Assembly: GCA_015057445.1 (NCBI GenBank)
Contig: SVEI01000001.1
Span: 1 to 64,000 of the forward strand
Reading direction: 5' to 3'
Length of the DNA stretch: 64,000 nucleotides
Source: Lachnospiraceae bacterium
GTDB taxonomy: Bacteria > Bacillota > Clostridia > Lachnospirales > Lachnospiraceae
The notes below the pieces were generated by a model, which searched no databases, was not told the DNA's origin, and saw only the letters and a program-made list of their open reading frames with translations. Positions 43,202-51,877 of the stretch are shown here, piece by piece. Position 1 is the first letter of the stretch. Every line of letters begins with the position of its first letter. Made by a program: the position numbers and the translations under genes.

Positions 43202-43268
43202 TATTGTAAGTGAATATGCTGGATATAGAGCATATTAATACATAAATACATAGCATGGAGGTATTTTT

Positions 43269-44729
43269 ATGGACATTTATAATGATATTAAAGTTAGAAC
43301 TAATGGAGAAATATATATTGGGGTAGTAGGACCAGTAAGAACGGGTAAATCAACATTTATAAAACGATTTATGGAACTTATGGTTTTGCCTAATATTAAT
43401 GATGAATACATAAAACAAAGAACAATAGATGAATTACCACAGTCATCAGGTGGAAAAACTGTTATGACTACAGAGCCCAAATTTATCCCCAAGGATTCAA
43501 TAGAAACATTTATATCCGATAATGTAAAATGTAAATTAAGGCTTATCGATTGTGTTGGGTATATGGCAAAGGGTGCGGAAGGTCATATGGAGGATGGAAA
43601 GGAACGTTTAGTAAAAACACCTTGGTACGATTATGAGGTTCCATTTACAAAGGCCGCAGAAATTGGTACGAAGAAAGTTATATTTGAACATTCAACTGTA
43701 GGTATAGTGATAACATCAGATGGTAGTGTTACAGATATTGAAAGAAGTGGTTACATAGAAGCTGAAAATCGTGCAATTTCAGAGCTTAAAGGTTTAGGTA
43801 AACCATTTGTTGTGCTACTAAATACAAAAACACCTAGTTCTCAAGGTGTAATTAAAATGGCTAAAGATATGAGCGAACATTATGGTGTATCTGTTATTCC
43901 TTTAAATTGTAATGAGTTGTCTAAGAACAATATTTATTCTATTTTTGAACAGTTATTGCTGGATTTCCCTATTAATTCATTGAATTTTAATATTCCTAAG
44001 TGGGTTGAAGCGGTTGATTCAGATAATGAAATAAAAAACTATCTAGTTGAACTTTCGAAAAGTATATTTAAAGATGTAAATCATATGAGGGATGTATATA
44101 AAATTACTAGTGATTCAGATGAATATATAGAGTCAATCTCAGTTAATAAAGTAAACCTTGCTGATGGAGAAATTAATATAAATATTAAGTTATTTGATAA
44201 ATATTATTATGATATGTTATCAAAGTTGTTTGGAACAAATATTAATAATGAATATGAGTTTATTAAAGAAGTTTATGATTTGGCAGATACTAAGAATAAA
44301 TGTAGGAAAGTAAGTCAAGCACTACTTCAGTCTACAAAAACAGGATATGGTTCTGTCACTCCTGAGAAAGCAGAAATTCGTTTAGATCCACCAGAATTAA
44401 TAAAGTCAGGAAATAAGTATGGTGTAAAATTAAAAGCAAGTGCACCTTCTATTCATTTAATTAAAGCTAATATTACAACAGAAATAGCTCCTATTGTAGG
44501 AAGTGAAGAACAAGCAAAAGATCTTATTTCTTATATAAAAAAAGATGGTATGGAAAGAGATGATATTTGGAGTGTTAGTATATTTGGAAAAACAATTAGA
44601 CAGTTAATTGAAGAAGGATTAGAGAGCAAGATTAATAAAATCAACCAAGAAAGTCAACAAAAGCTTCAAGATACAATGGAGAAAATAGTAAATGATTCAA
44701 ACGGTGGAATGGTTTGCATTATAATTTAA
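43269..44729 (+). CDS. spoIVA: Spore coat morphogenetic ATPase SpoIVA
   Basis: 486 residues, close to the 492 of B. subtilis. It polymerises on the outer forespore membrane in the mother cell and anchors the coat. Walker A is GPVRTGKST at residues 21-29; sensor-like TEPKFIP follows, then DCVGYMAKGAEGHMEDG near 100. The short C-terminal end GGMVCIII carries the conserved anchoring residues. TGGAGG lies before ATG. Its presence is good evidence that the organism can sporulate. Confidence 0.97.
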   Translation: MDIYNDIKVRTNGEIYIGVVGPVRTGKSTFIKRFMELMVLPNINDEYIKQRTIDELPQSSGGKTVMTTEPKFIPKDSIETFISDNVKCKLRLIDCVGYMAKGAEGHMEDGKERLVKTPWYDYEVPFTKAAEIGTKKVIFEHSTVGIVITSDGSVTDIERSGYIEAENRAISELKGLGKPFVVLLNTKTPSSQGVIKMAKDMSEHYGVSVIPLNCNELSKNNIYSIFEQLLLDFPINSLNFNIPKWVEAVDSDNEIKNYLVELSKSIFKDVNHMRDVYKITSDSDEYIESISVNKVNLADGEININIKLFDKYYYDMLSKLFGTNINNEYEFIKEVYDLADTKNKCRKVSQALLQSTKTGYGSVTPEKAEIRLDPPELIKSGNKYGVKLKASAPSIHLIKANITTEIAPIVGSEEQAKDLISYIKKDGMERDDIWSVSIFGKTIRQLIEEGLESKINKINQESQQKLQDTMEKIVNDSNGGMVCIII

Positions 44730-44775
44730 CCTGTGTTAAAATGATTTTCGGAAATTTAACATAAAGGATATTTGT

Positions 44776-45531
44776 ATGCAAGATAAATTAGAGTTTAAAA
44801 TCAATGAGTTTCAAGGTCCGCTTGATCTTTTGCTACATTTGATTGAAAAAAATAAATTTAATATATTTGATATTCCTATAGTTGAAATTACAGAGCAATA
44901 TTTAGAGTATGTAAATGCTATGCAAGAGTCTAATCTTGATATAATGAGTGAATTCTTAGTTATGGCAGCTACTTTAATAAGTATTAAAGCAAAGATGCTC
45001 CTTCCTAAAGAAGAGGAAGAGGAAGAAGAGGAAGAAGATCCAAGAGCAGAACTTGTGAGAAGACTTCTTGAGTATAAGATGTATAAATATGCCTCTTACG
45101 AACTTAAGGATATGGAGATGGATGCTGTAAGAGCATATTATAAAGGTGCTTCAATACCTGATGAAGTAAAGCAATATAAGGAAGAAATAGATCCTGCAGA
45201 AGTTGTTGGAGATACGACTTTAGCAATGTTAAATGAAATCTTTAATCAAGTTATGAAACGTACCGTTGATAGAGTAGATCCTATTAGAAGTAAGTTTGGT
45301 ACCATAGAGAAGGAAGAAGTTCGTATAGAGGATAAAATGGATGAAATACGAACAAGTGTTAAAGGTTTAAAAGGTATTAATTTTAAAACTTTACTAGAGA
45401 TGCAAGCATCTAAGATTAATATTATCGTTACTTTTTTAGCTGTACTTGAGCTAATGAAGGTGGGAGATATTGTAATTAGACAGGATGAATTATTTGGAGA
45501 TATTATAATCGACTCTTTAGAGTTGGATTAG
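44776..45531 (+). CDS. scpA: Segregation and condensation protein A (kleisin)
   Basis: 251 residues; bridges the SMC heads in the SMC-ScpAB condensin. LEFKINEFQGPLDLLLHLIEKNK at the N-terminus (given here as two parts: INEFQGPLDLLL and HLIEKNK) and MAATLISIKAKMLLP are characteristic; an acidic run of Glu follows at about residue 78, and a winged-helix C-terminus closes the protein. Followed by scpB after ten bases. Confidence 0.96.
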   Translation: MQDKLEFKINEFQGPLDLLLHLIEKNKFNIFDIPIVEITEQYLEYVNAMQESNLDIMSEFLVMAATLISIKAKMLLPKEEEEEEEEEDPRAELVRRLLEYKMYKYASYELKDMEMDAVRAYYKGASIPDEVKQYKEEIDPAEVVGDTTLAMLNEIFNQVMKRTVDRVDPIRSKFGTIEKEEVRIEDKMDEIRTSVKGLKGINFKTLLEMQASKINIIVTFLAVLELMKVGDIVIRQDELFGDIIIDSLELD

Positions 45532-45541
45532 TGGAGGAAGT

Positions 45542-46117
45542 ATGGAAGATAGTATAGTTAAGAATCAAGCAGCCATTGAAGCGATACTTTTTTCAATGGG
45601 AGATGCAGTTTCTGTAAAAGATCTTGCAAAAGTACTTGAATTGGATGAAAAAGACATAGTCAAATTAATTACAGATATGATGGATAAATACGAAAACGAT
45701 GAGAGGGGTATTCGTATTGTTAAGCTGGAAGATTCATATCAGCTTTGTACCAAAAATGAATATTATGATATTTTAAGTCAGCTTGTAAATATGCCTAAGA
45801 AACATAATCTGACAGATTCTCTTATGGAAACTTTATCTATTATAGCTTATAAACAACCAGTTACAAGACAGGAGATAGAAGCTATAAGAGGAGTGTCTTG
45901 TGTTCATGCAATAAATAAGCTTGTTGAATATAAGTTAGTTGCCGAGGTTGGTAGATTGGATGCTATTGGTAGACCTATTTTATTTGGAACAACAGAAGAT
46001 TTCTTGAGAAGTTTTGGTGTTACGTCTATGGATGAGCTACCAATAATAACTCCTGACAAAATTGAAGATTTTAAACAAGAAGCTATGGAAGAAGCCCAAT
46101 TAAAAATAGAGGTGTAA
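45542..46117 (+). CDS. scpB: Segregation and condensation protein B
   Basis: 191 residues with two winged-helix domains; dimerises and binds ScpA. Motifs: AAIEAILFSMGDAVSV at the start, LSIIAYKQPVTRQEIEAIRGV in the second domain (conserved YKQP) and GRPILFGTT. GTGGAGGAAG lies before ATG. Its stop codon lies inside the loop of a bidirectional terminator shared with the convergent HD-GYP gene. Confidence 0.96.
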   Translation: MEDSIVKNQAAIEAILFSMGDAVSVKDLAKVLELDEKDIVKLITDMMDKYENDERGIRIVKLEDSYQLCTKNEYYDILSQLVNMPKKHNLTDSLMETLSIIAYKQPVTRQEIEAIRGVSCVHAINKLVEYKLVAEVGRLDAIGRPILFGTTEDFLRSFGVTSMDELPIITPDKIEDFKQEAMEEAQLKIEV

Positions 46118-46131
46118 ATCACCTCTATTTT
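46103..46131. terminator. Bidirectional terminator between scpB and the HD-GYP gene
   Basis: A perfect 12-bp stem (46103-46114 with 46120-46131), loop TAAAT, flanked by A-runs on one side and T-runs on the other, so it can work on both strands. It covers the last codons of scpB and abuts the stop of the convergent gene. Confidence 0.92.
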
Positions 46132-47214
46132 TTATAGTATACTTTCAATGGATACATTATAATTTTTTGATAAGTCAATGAAATTATCTTTTGTTTTAAC
46201 CAGTGGTTTTGATAAACTCACTTTATTAATGTAAACAATGTCGCCTTCTTCACCATTGCTTAATTTTACTTTACAGTTCATATAACTATTTACAACATTC
46301 TCCAAAAATGTAAGCAAAAATTTTGGATTATATTTACGAAGACCGTTTTCTTCAAAGTTATTTATAACTGTAAATGGACTAAGTGCGCCACGATAAACTC
46401 TTTTTGATGTCATAGCTTCGTATATATCTGCAATAGTAACAATTTGTGCAGCCCAGTCAATTTGATTGTCAGTAAGACCAAGAGGATAACCTGTACCATC
46501 ACATTTTTCATGATGCATAAGAGCAGCATACTGAACATGAATATCTGCATTTTTCTTCTTTAATAAATCATATCCTAGCTTAGAATGAGTTTTAATTATT
46601 TTATATTCTTCGTCAGTTAATTTACCAGGCTTTTTTATAATGTCTTCTGGTATAAGGAGTTTTCCTATATCATGAAATAGGCCACATGTAGTTACTATTT
46701 CAATATCCTCATCTGATAAATTAAGCCACTTACCAAAAATATTACATATAAGAGAAACATTTAGTGAATGATTAAATGTTGAATCATCATAATCTTTCAT
46801 AGTTGATAGCATGGTAAATATGCTTAGAGGAGAATCGGTTGATTTAATGATATTTAAGGTTGAATTAAGCATAGTATCAATTTCGATAGATGCATTTTTA
46901 TGTACTATATCATTTAAGTGATCACTTATATCCTGAACGTTTTTTTCGTATCTTCTCTTGAACTTTTTATATTCAGGTTTAGATTTTACAGTTTCTTCGT
47001 CTATTGCAAAATTCTGAAATGAAATATCATCTGATTTTAGTTCTACAGCTTCATCTTCAATTTCAACAAATAAAACATCGTTGCTTACAAGTTTTGATAT
47101 AATACTTTTGGTGATTACGGTATTTTTAGGCAAAATCAACTTACCCTTAGTTGAATAGGTATCAGTAAGGGTAATCATGCCTTCTTTTAATTCTGATGTA
47201 AATTTTGAACCCAT
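46132..47214 (-). CDS. HD-GYP domain phosphodiesterase
   Basis: 360 residues, cytosolic. The C-terminal half is an HD-GYP domain: His149, HD at 181-182, His210, HH at 234-235 and GTGYP at 240-244, all metal-site residues intact, with DIYEAMTSKRVYR after them. Such proteins hydrolyse cyclic di-GMP (or related dinucleotides). The N-terminal 120 residues are not a recognised sensor but resemble the DUF3391-like lead of other HD-GYP proteins. Some 45 residues follow the core and may form a small beta domain. AAAGGA precedes ATG. It has its own promoter and is convergent to scpB. Confidence 0.92.
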   Translation of the reverse strand: MGSKFTSELKEGMITLTDTYSTKGKLILPKNTVITKSIISKLVSNDVLFVEIEDEAVELKSDDISFQNFAIDEETVKSKPEYKKFKRRYEKNVQDISDHLNDIVHKNASIEIDTMLNSTLNIIKSTDSPLSIFTMLSTMKDYDDSTFNHSLNVSLICNIFGKWLNLSDEDIEIVTTCGLFHDIGKLLIPEDIIKKPGKLTDEEYKIIKTHSKLGYDLLKKKNADIHVQYAALMHHEKCDGTGYPLGLTDNQIDWAAQIVTIADIYEAMTSKRVYRGALSPFTVINNFEENGLRKYNPKFLLTFLENVVNSYMNCKVKLSNGEEGDIVYINKVSLSKPLVKTKDNFIDLSKNYNVSIESIL

Positions 47215-47242
47215 ATATTTTTTCCTTTGATTTTATACAAGT

Positions 47243-47271
47243 ATTATACATAAAAATGCATTGATTTTCAA
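47243..47271 (-). promoter_or_regulatory. Promoter of the HD-GYP gene
   Basis: On the - strand TTGAAA (47271-47266), a 17-base spacer and a perfect TATAAT (47248-47243), about 30 bases before the ATG. Confidence 0.8.
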
Positions 47272-47339
47272 TTATAAATGTATATTAAAAGAAGACAACT
47301 AATATAATGTAATAATGAATATAATTTTGAGATGGTATT

Positions 47340-48518
47340 ATGAAAATTAATAAATTTTTTGTTTGTTTATTGACAGTTATATTGATATTTTCAAATTATA
47401 ATATAATTTGTTATGGTCAAAATAATAATTCCCAGGTTAATAATCTTTATTCTCTTTCTGCTGCGTTAATTGATGGTGATTCAGGTAGGGTATTATATGA
47501 AAAAAATGGTTATGAACAAAGACCAATGGCAAGTACTACAAAAATAATGACATTAATAATTGCATTAGAGTATGGAAATTCAAAGGATATTATATCAGTA
47601 AGCTCTTATGCTTCAAAAATGCCGGATGTTCAACTTGGAATTAATGAAGGGGAGCAATACAAATTAGATGATTTGTACTATTCCTTAATGTTAGAAAGTC
47701 ATAATGATGTTGCAGTTGCAATCGCAGAACATATTGGTGGAAGTGTTGGTGGTTTTGCTTTAATGATGAATAAAAAAGCAGCTGAATTAGGATTAAACAG
47801 TACATATTTTATTACACCGAACGGATTAGATGATATAGATAACAAAGGGGTGCATTCAACAACAGCAATAGATCTTGCAAAATTAATGAAGTATTGTGTT
47901 ATGGAGTCTCCAAAAAGAGAAGAATTTGTTGCGATATGTCAGACTAGAGATTACTCATTCTGTAATTATGATAAAAGTAGAAGCTTTAATGTATATAATA
48001 AAAATGCATTTTTAGATATGGTGGATGGCGTTGTTGCAGGGAAAACAGGATTTACAGCTGATGCAGGTTATTGTTATGTTGTAGCTGTAACAAGAGATGA
48101 TAAAACATTTATAGTAGCTTTATTGGGTTGTGGTTGGCCTAATAATAAGAATTACAAATGGGAAGATACTAGGAAACTAATTGAATATGGATTTGATAAT
48201 TACTATTATTCTCAAATTACTGATATAGGTACTCCCATGAAAACCGTTGATGTTATAAACGGAACACCTAAAGACTATGTTAATACCTATATTAACGACT
48301 ACGTAAATATATTAATTTCAAAACAAGATAATATAAAATTAGAATATAACTTACCATATAAAATAAAACCACCGATTAGTCAAGGTGATATTATAGGTAG
48401 CATTAATGTAATAGTAAATGATGAAATTATAAGAACTATTAATGTTTATTCTTCCGATACGTCATATGTAAAAGATTATAGGTATTATCTTAATTTACTG
48501 GTAGATGTTATTTTTTAG
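47340..48518 (+). CDS. D-alanyl-D-alanine carboxypeptidase (PBP5/DacF family), first copy
   Basis: 392 residues. A signal peptide ends near CYG at residue 26. Active-site motifs are complete: Ser65-x-x-Lys68 (STTK), Ser120-x-Asn122 (SHN) and Lys235-Thr-Gly (KTG). A C-terminal PBP5-type beta domain and a hydrophobic end for membrane attachment (YYLNLLVDVIF) follow. It trims the terminal D-Ala of stem peptides, limiting cross-linking. Its position directly before dpaAB suggests a spore-cortex role like DacF/DacB, but this is inference. No strong promoter was found; GAGATGG is a weak Shine-Dalgarno. Confidence 0.93.
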   Translation: MKINKFFVCLLTVILIFSNYNIICYGQNNNSQVNNLYSLSAALIDGDSGRVLYEKNGYEQRPMASTTKIMTLIIALEYGNSKDIISVSSYASKMPDVQLGINEGEQYKLDDLYYSLMLESHNDVAVAIAEHIGGSVGGFALMMNKKAAELGLNSTYFITPNGLDDIDNKGVHSTTAIDLAKLMKYCVMESPKREEFVAICQTRDYSFCNYDKSRSFNVYNKNAFLDMVDGVVAGKTGFTADAGYCYVVAVTRDDKTFIVALLGCGWPNNKNYKWEDTRKLIEYGFDNYYYSQITDIGTPMKTVDVINGTPKDYVNTYINDYVNILISKQDNIKLEYNLPYKIKPPISQGDIIGSINVIVNDEIIRTINVYSSDTSYVKDYRYYLNLLVDVIF

Positions 48519-48520
48519 TT

Positions 48521-48547
48521 ACACTTTATTTTTTTATGCATATTATA
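48521..48547 (+). promoter_or_regulatory. Candidate sigma-K promoter of dpaAB
   Basis: CATATTATA at 48539-48547 fits the sigma-K -10 pattern CATAnnnTA, with ACA at 48521-48523 some 15 bases earlier as a possible -35. The dpaAB genes are sigma-K dependent in B. subtilis. AT-rich context makes the match suggestive only. Confidence 0.4.
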
Positions 48548-48571
48548 ATATATAAATAGGGGGTAAAGAAT

Positions 48572-49336
48572 TTGAATTTTGCAGTAATAGGAAATGATGC
48601 AAGAATGGATTATGTGGCTGAACAATTATATTTTTTAGGTTGTCAGGTTACAAGAAATCTAAATAATTTAAGTTACAAAAGTAATATTATTGTTCCACCA
48701 CCAGTAAATGATGAATTATGGAACGATTTAGAGCCTTATGCTGATAAAATAAGTATAATATATGGTGGTTCTATATCTGAAAAATTTAAAGAAAAAAATA
48801 TAGATGTTCCAATCTTTGATTATCTTAGTTGGCATAATGTAATTAGTGAAAATGCTAATTTGACTGCTAAAGGGATAATTAAAGAAGCAATTTCAATGGG
48901 AGCATATTTAAAAGATAGTAAAATCATCATTACTGGCTTTGGTTATTGTGGAAAAGCTTTAGCATGTGAGTTAAATTATTATGATACTGAAATTACAATT
49001 GCTGTAAGAAATAATATAATAAAAAATGAAATATTGAATTTGGGATATTCATATATTGATTTAAACTCCTTGAGTGATAATAATTTAAAACAATATAATT
49101 ATATTTTTAATACAGTTCCAGCTTTGGTTATAAATAAGGATGTAATTGATTGCTTAGATGATGATATAATGATTTTTGATATAGCATCTAAACCTGGCGG
49201 AGTTGATTTTGAATATTGTAATACTAAATCCATTACTTCAGTTTTAAGTTTAGGTATTCCTGGTAAGAAATATCCTAAAGAAGCTGGATATCTTATAGCA
49301 AATGCATGTTTCCAACATTGTAAAAATCTAAGCTAA
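48572..49336 (+). CDS. dpaA: Dipicolinate synthase subunit A
   Basis: With DpaB it oxidises the lysine-pathway intermediate hydroxy-tetrahydrodipicolinate to dipicolinic acid, which is loaded into the spore core. 254 residues, shorter than the roughly 300 of B. subtilis SpoVFA. The start codon is TTG at 48572 with TAGGGGG upstream; no ATG fits. An N-terminal flavodoxin-like part (FAVIGNDARMDYVAEQL) is followed by a Rossmann fold with ITGFGYCGKALA at about 123-134. DIASKPGGVDF is typical. It precedes dpaB by 36 bases. Confidence 0.92.
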   Translation: MNFAVIGNDARMDYVAEQLYFLGCQVTRNLNNLSYKSNIIVPPPVNDELWNDLEPYADKISIIYGGSISEKFKEKNIDVPIFDYLSWHNVISENANLTAKGIIKEAISMGAYLKDSKIIITGFGYCGKALACELNYYDTEITIAVRNNIIKNEILNLGYSYIDLNSLSDNNLKQYNYIFNTVPALVINKDVIDCLDDDIMIFDIASKPGGVDFEYCNTKSITSVLSLGIPGKKYPKEAGYLIANACFQHCKNLS

Positions 49337-49372
49337 TTTTTTATTCCTATTGTTTTGAAAGGAATTAAAACT

Positions 49373-49948
49373 ATGTTATCAGGGTGTAAAATTGGTTTGG
49401 GTATAACTGGATCATTTTGTACTTTTGATAAAATTTTATCACAAATAAAATTTCTTAAAGATGAAGGAGCTGAAGTTACTCCTGTATTTTCGTTCAATAC
49501 ACAGAACATGAATACAAGATTTTATGCTGCAAATGATTTTATAAATAACGTAGAATCCATTACAGGCAATAAGGGTATATACACAATTCAACAAGCAGAA
49601 CAAGTAGGGCCAAAGAAGCTATTTGATATTATGGTTATTGCACCATGCACAGGTAATACCCTTGCAAAGCTTACAAATGGAATTACAGATACTCCCGTAT
49701 TAATGGCATCTAAAGCTCATCTTAGAAATGAACGACCATTATTAATAGCTATTTCAACTAATGATGGATTAGGTATGAATTTTCAAAATATTGGTAGAAT
49801 TATGAATACAAAAAACATTTATTTTGTGCCTTTTGGTCAAGATGATTGTATAAAAAAGCCTAATTCCTTAGTTGCCTATCTTGATAAGCTAAAGCCATCA
49901 ATACTATCATCGCTAAATGGTAAACAAATTGAACCAGTAATATATTAA
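49373..49948 (+). CDS. dpaB: Dipicolinate synthase subunit B (flavoprotein)
   Basis: 191 residues from ATG 49373 (AAAGGA 9 bases upstream); the frame extends to TTG 49355. A flavoprotein-fold protein of the SpoVFB family: GLGITGSFCTFDK at the N-terminus, MVIAPCTGNTLAKLTNGITDTPVLMA in two parts (MVIAPCTGNTLAKL, TDTPVLMASKAHLR), and STNDGLG. Together with DpaA it replaces the EtfA route used by some clostridia. A strong terminator follows. Confidence 0.95.
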   Translation: MLSGCKIGLGITGSFCTFDKILSQIKFLKDEGAEVTPVFSFNTQNMNTRFYAANDFINNVESITGNKGIYTIQQAEQVGPKKLFDIMVIAPCTGNTLAKLTNGITDTPVLMASKAHLRNERPLLIAISTNDGLGMNFQNIGRIMNTKNIYFVPFGQDDCIKKPNSLVAYLDKLKPSILSSLNGKQIEPVIY

Positions 49949-49952
49949 AAAT

Positions 49953-49989
49953 AGGGAAGTGACATAAGTTATGTCACTTCCCTTATTGC
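49953..49989. terminator. Bidirectional terminator between dpaB and asnB
   Basis: A perfect 13-bp stem (49953-49965 with 49971-49983), loop AAGTT. On the - strand it is followed by ATTTTTAAT, on the + strand by TATTGCT; it lies between two convergent genes. Confidence 0.88.
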
Positions 49990-51834
49990 TTATAATGACA
50001 AGGAATATTTTCTCATCCAGTAGTCAATTTGTATTAAATAAGCAAACATTTGAGGTTTTGCCATTAATTGTCCGTACCATGGTTTAACATTATTTTCTGG
50101 GCTATTAAGAAGTTGTTCTATAGCGGTAATGTTAAGATATGGCTTTAAAGGAGAAGAATAGTCATTAATTATTTCTCTAATTCTTATTTTTAGTAGCTCT
50201 TCATATTTTGGATGATAGGTTTTTGGATATGGACTTTTGGGTCTGTTCATAATATTTTCTGGTAAATAATCCTTTGCAATATATCTAAGTAATCCTTTTG
50301 GTGTGTTATTATATAATTTAAATTTCCATGGTATATTGAATACATAGTCAATTAACCTGTAATCAGCGAAAGGAACTCTAGCCTCTAATCCATTATGCAT
50401 AGATGTTCGGTCCATTCTATCAAGTAGAGTTTGCATAAACCATCTTATATTTAAATAAGATATTCGACGTAGTTTCTTTTCCGCATCGGATTCTAGTGGA
50501 AGATAATCAATTTCTGTAACAGTTTTATTATATGCTTTTTTTACGTATTTTTCCATTTGTAATGTGGCTGCAAACTCTGGGTTTAATATAGATTTTCTAA
50601 ATGTAATATCGCTCATCCATGGGAAAGTGCCCTGGTTAATCATTTCTTCTTTAAAAAACCAAGGATAACCACCAAAAATTTCATCTGCACATTCCCCAGT
50701 TAAAGCAACTTTATGTTTTTTTGATACAAGAGAACAAAAATACAAAAGAGATGAGTCTATATCTGCCATATTTGGAAGACATCTTGAATCCACAGATGTT
50801 TCAAGTAAATCATATAAGGTTTCGTACTTACAATTAAGATAAGTGTGATCTGAATTTATATAATTTTTCATAATATCAACATAAGGTCTATCTTGACTTA
50901 ATTGAAAACTATGTGATTCGAAATGTTTATCATTATCTTCATAATCAAAAGAGTAGGTTGCAAGCTTTTCATCTTTAGGGAGATTATTATTACATATTGA
51001 ACTAACAATGGAAGAGTCAATACCACCTGATAAAAATGTACATATTGGAACATCAGATATCATCTGTGATTTAATGCTATCCTCAAGAAGGAACCTTGTC
51101 TTTTCAACAGTTTCATTGAAATTATCCTGGTGAGGTTTAGTTGATAATTTATAATAAAATTTCTTTCTTATTCCTTCTGGAGAGTAGGATATATATTCAC
51201 CAGGTAACACTTCGTTTATTCCAAAAAAAACGCCAGTTCCGTATGTTTTAGCAGGACCTATAGTGAATATTTCGTTAAATCCACGAATATCAATACTTGG
51301 TTTTACTCTTGGGTATTCAAATAAAGTATCGATTTTAGATGCAAAAATTAATGTTTTATTAAGTTCGGTGTAATAAAGTGGTTTTATTCCGAAATGGTCT
51401 CTATATAAAAATAAAGAATTTTCTTGTTCATCATATATTGCTATTGCAAATATACCATTAAGTTTTGAAACAAAACCTGGACCATATTTTATAAACATAT
51501 TTAATATAACTTCAGTATCAGAAGTAGTATTAAAAGTATATCCTTCGGATATTAATCCTTGTTTTAATATTTTATGATTGTAAATCTCCCCATTATATAT
51601 AATGTGATATTTATTGCCATTAAAAGAGAGGCTCATTGGCTGGCTCCCCTTATCAAGATCTATAATAGATAATCTTGTGTGGGCAAGACAGCAGGAGTTG
51701 ATTATCTTTGTACCATCTCCATCAGGGCCTCTTCTTTTAATGGACTTAACCATATTATTTAGTATTTTAAAATTATCTTTTGGATTGCTTCCGAAATTAA
51801 TGTTCGGGTTATAAAAACCAGCAATTCCACACAT
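49990..51834 (-). CDS. asnB: Asparagine synthase (glutamine-hydrolysing)
   Basis: 614 residues from the ATG at 51834, chosen because the next residue is the nucleophilic Cys (MCGIAGF) that must become N-terminal; AAAGGA lies upstream. The frame is open 11 codons further. The N-terminal class II amidotransferase domain has RRGPDGDG, the C-terminal synthetase has the PPi-loop FLSGGIDSSI and GECADEIFGGYPWF. It makes Asn from Asp, Gln and ATP; some relatives amidate cell-wall precursors. It lies 43 bases after the DAHP synthase gene, likely in one transcript. Confidence 0.93.
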   Translation of the reverse strand: MCGIAGFYNPNINFGSNPKDNFKILNNMVKSIKRRGPDGDGTKIINSCCLAHTRLSIIDLDKGSQPMSLSFNGNKYHIIYNGEIYNHKILKQGLISEGYTFNTTSDTEVILNMFIKYGPGFVSKLNGIFAIAIYDEQENSLFLYRDHFGIKPLYYTELNKTLIFASKIDTLFEYPRVKPSIDIRGFNEIFTIGPAKTYGTGVFFGINEVLPGEYISYSPEGIRKKFYYKLSTKPHQDNFNETVEKTRFLLEDSIKSQMISDVPICTFLSGGIDSSIVSSICNNNLPKDEKLATYSFDYEDNDKHFESHSFQLSQDRPYVDIMKNYINSDHTYLNCKYETLYDLLETSVDSRCLPNMADIDSSLLYFCSLVSKKHKVALTGECADEIFGGYPWFFKEEMINQGTFPWMSDITFRKSILNPEFAATLQMEKYVKKAYNKTVTEIDYLPLESDAEKKLRRISYLNIRWFMQTLLDRMDRTSMHNGLEARVPFADYRLIDYVFNIPWKFKLYNNTPKGLLRYIAKDYLPENIMNRPKSPYPKTYHPKYEELLKIRIREIINDYSSPLKPYLNITAIEQLLNSPENNVKPWYGQLMAKPQMFAYLIQIDYWMRKYSLSL

Positions 51835-51877
51835 TTTAATGCTTCCTTTATTATAAACTTTATTCATTATATGCAGT

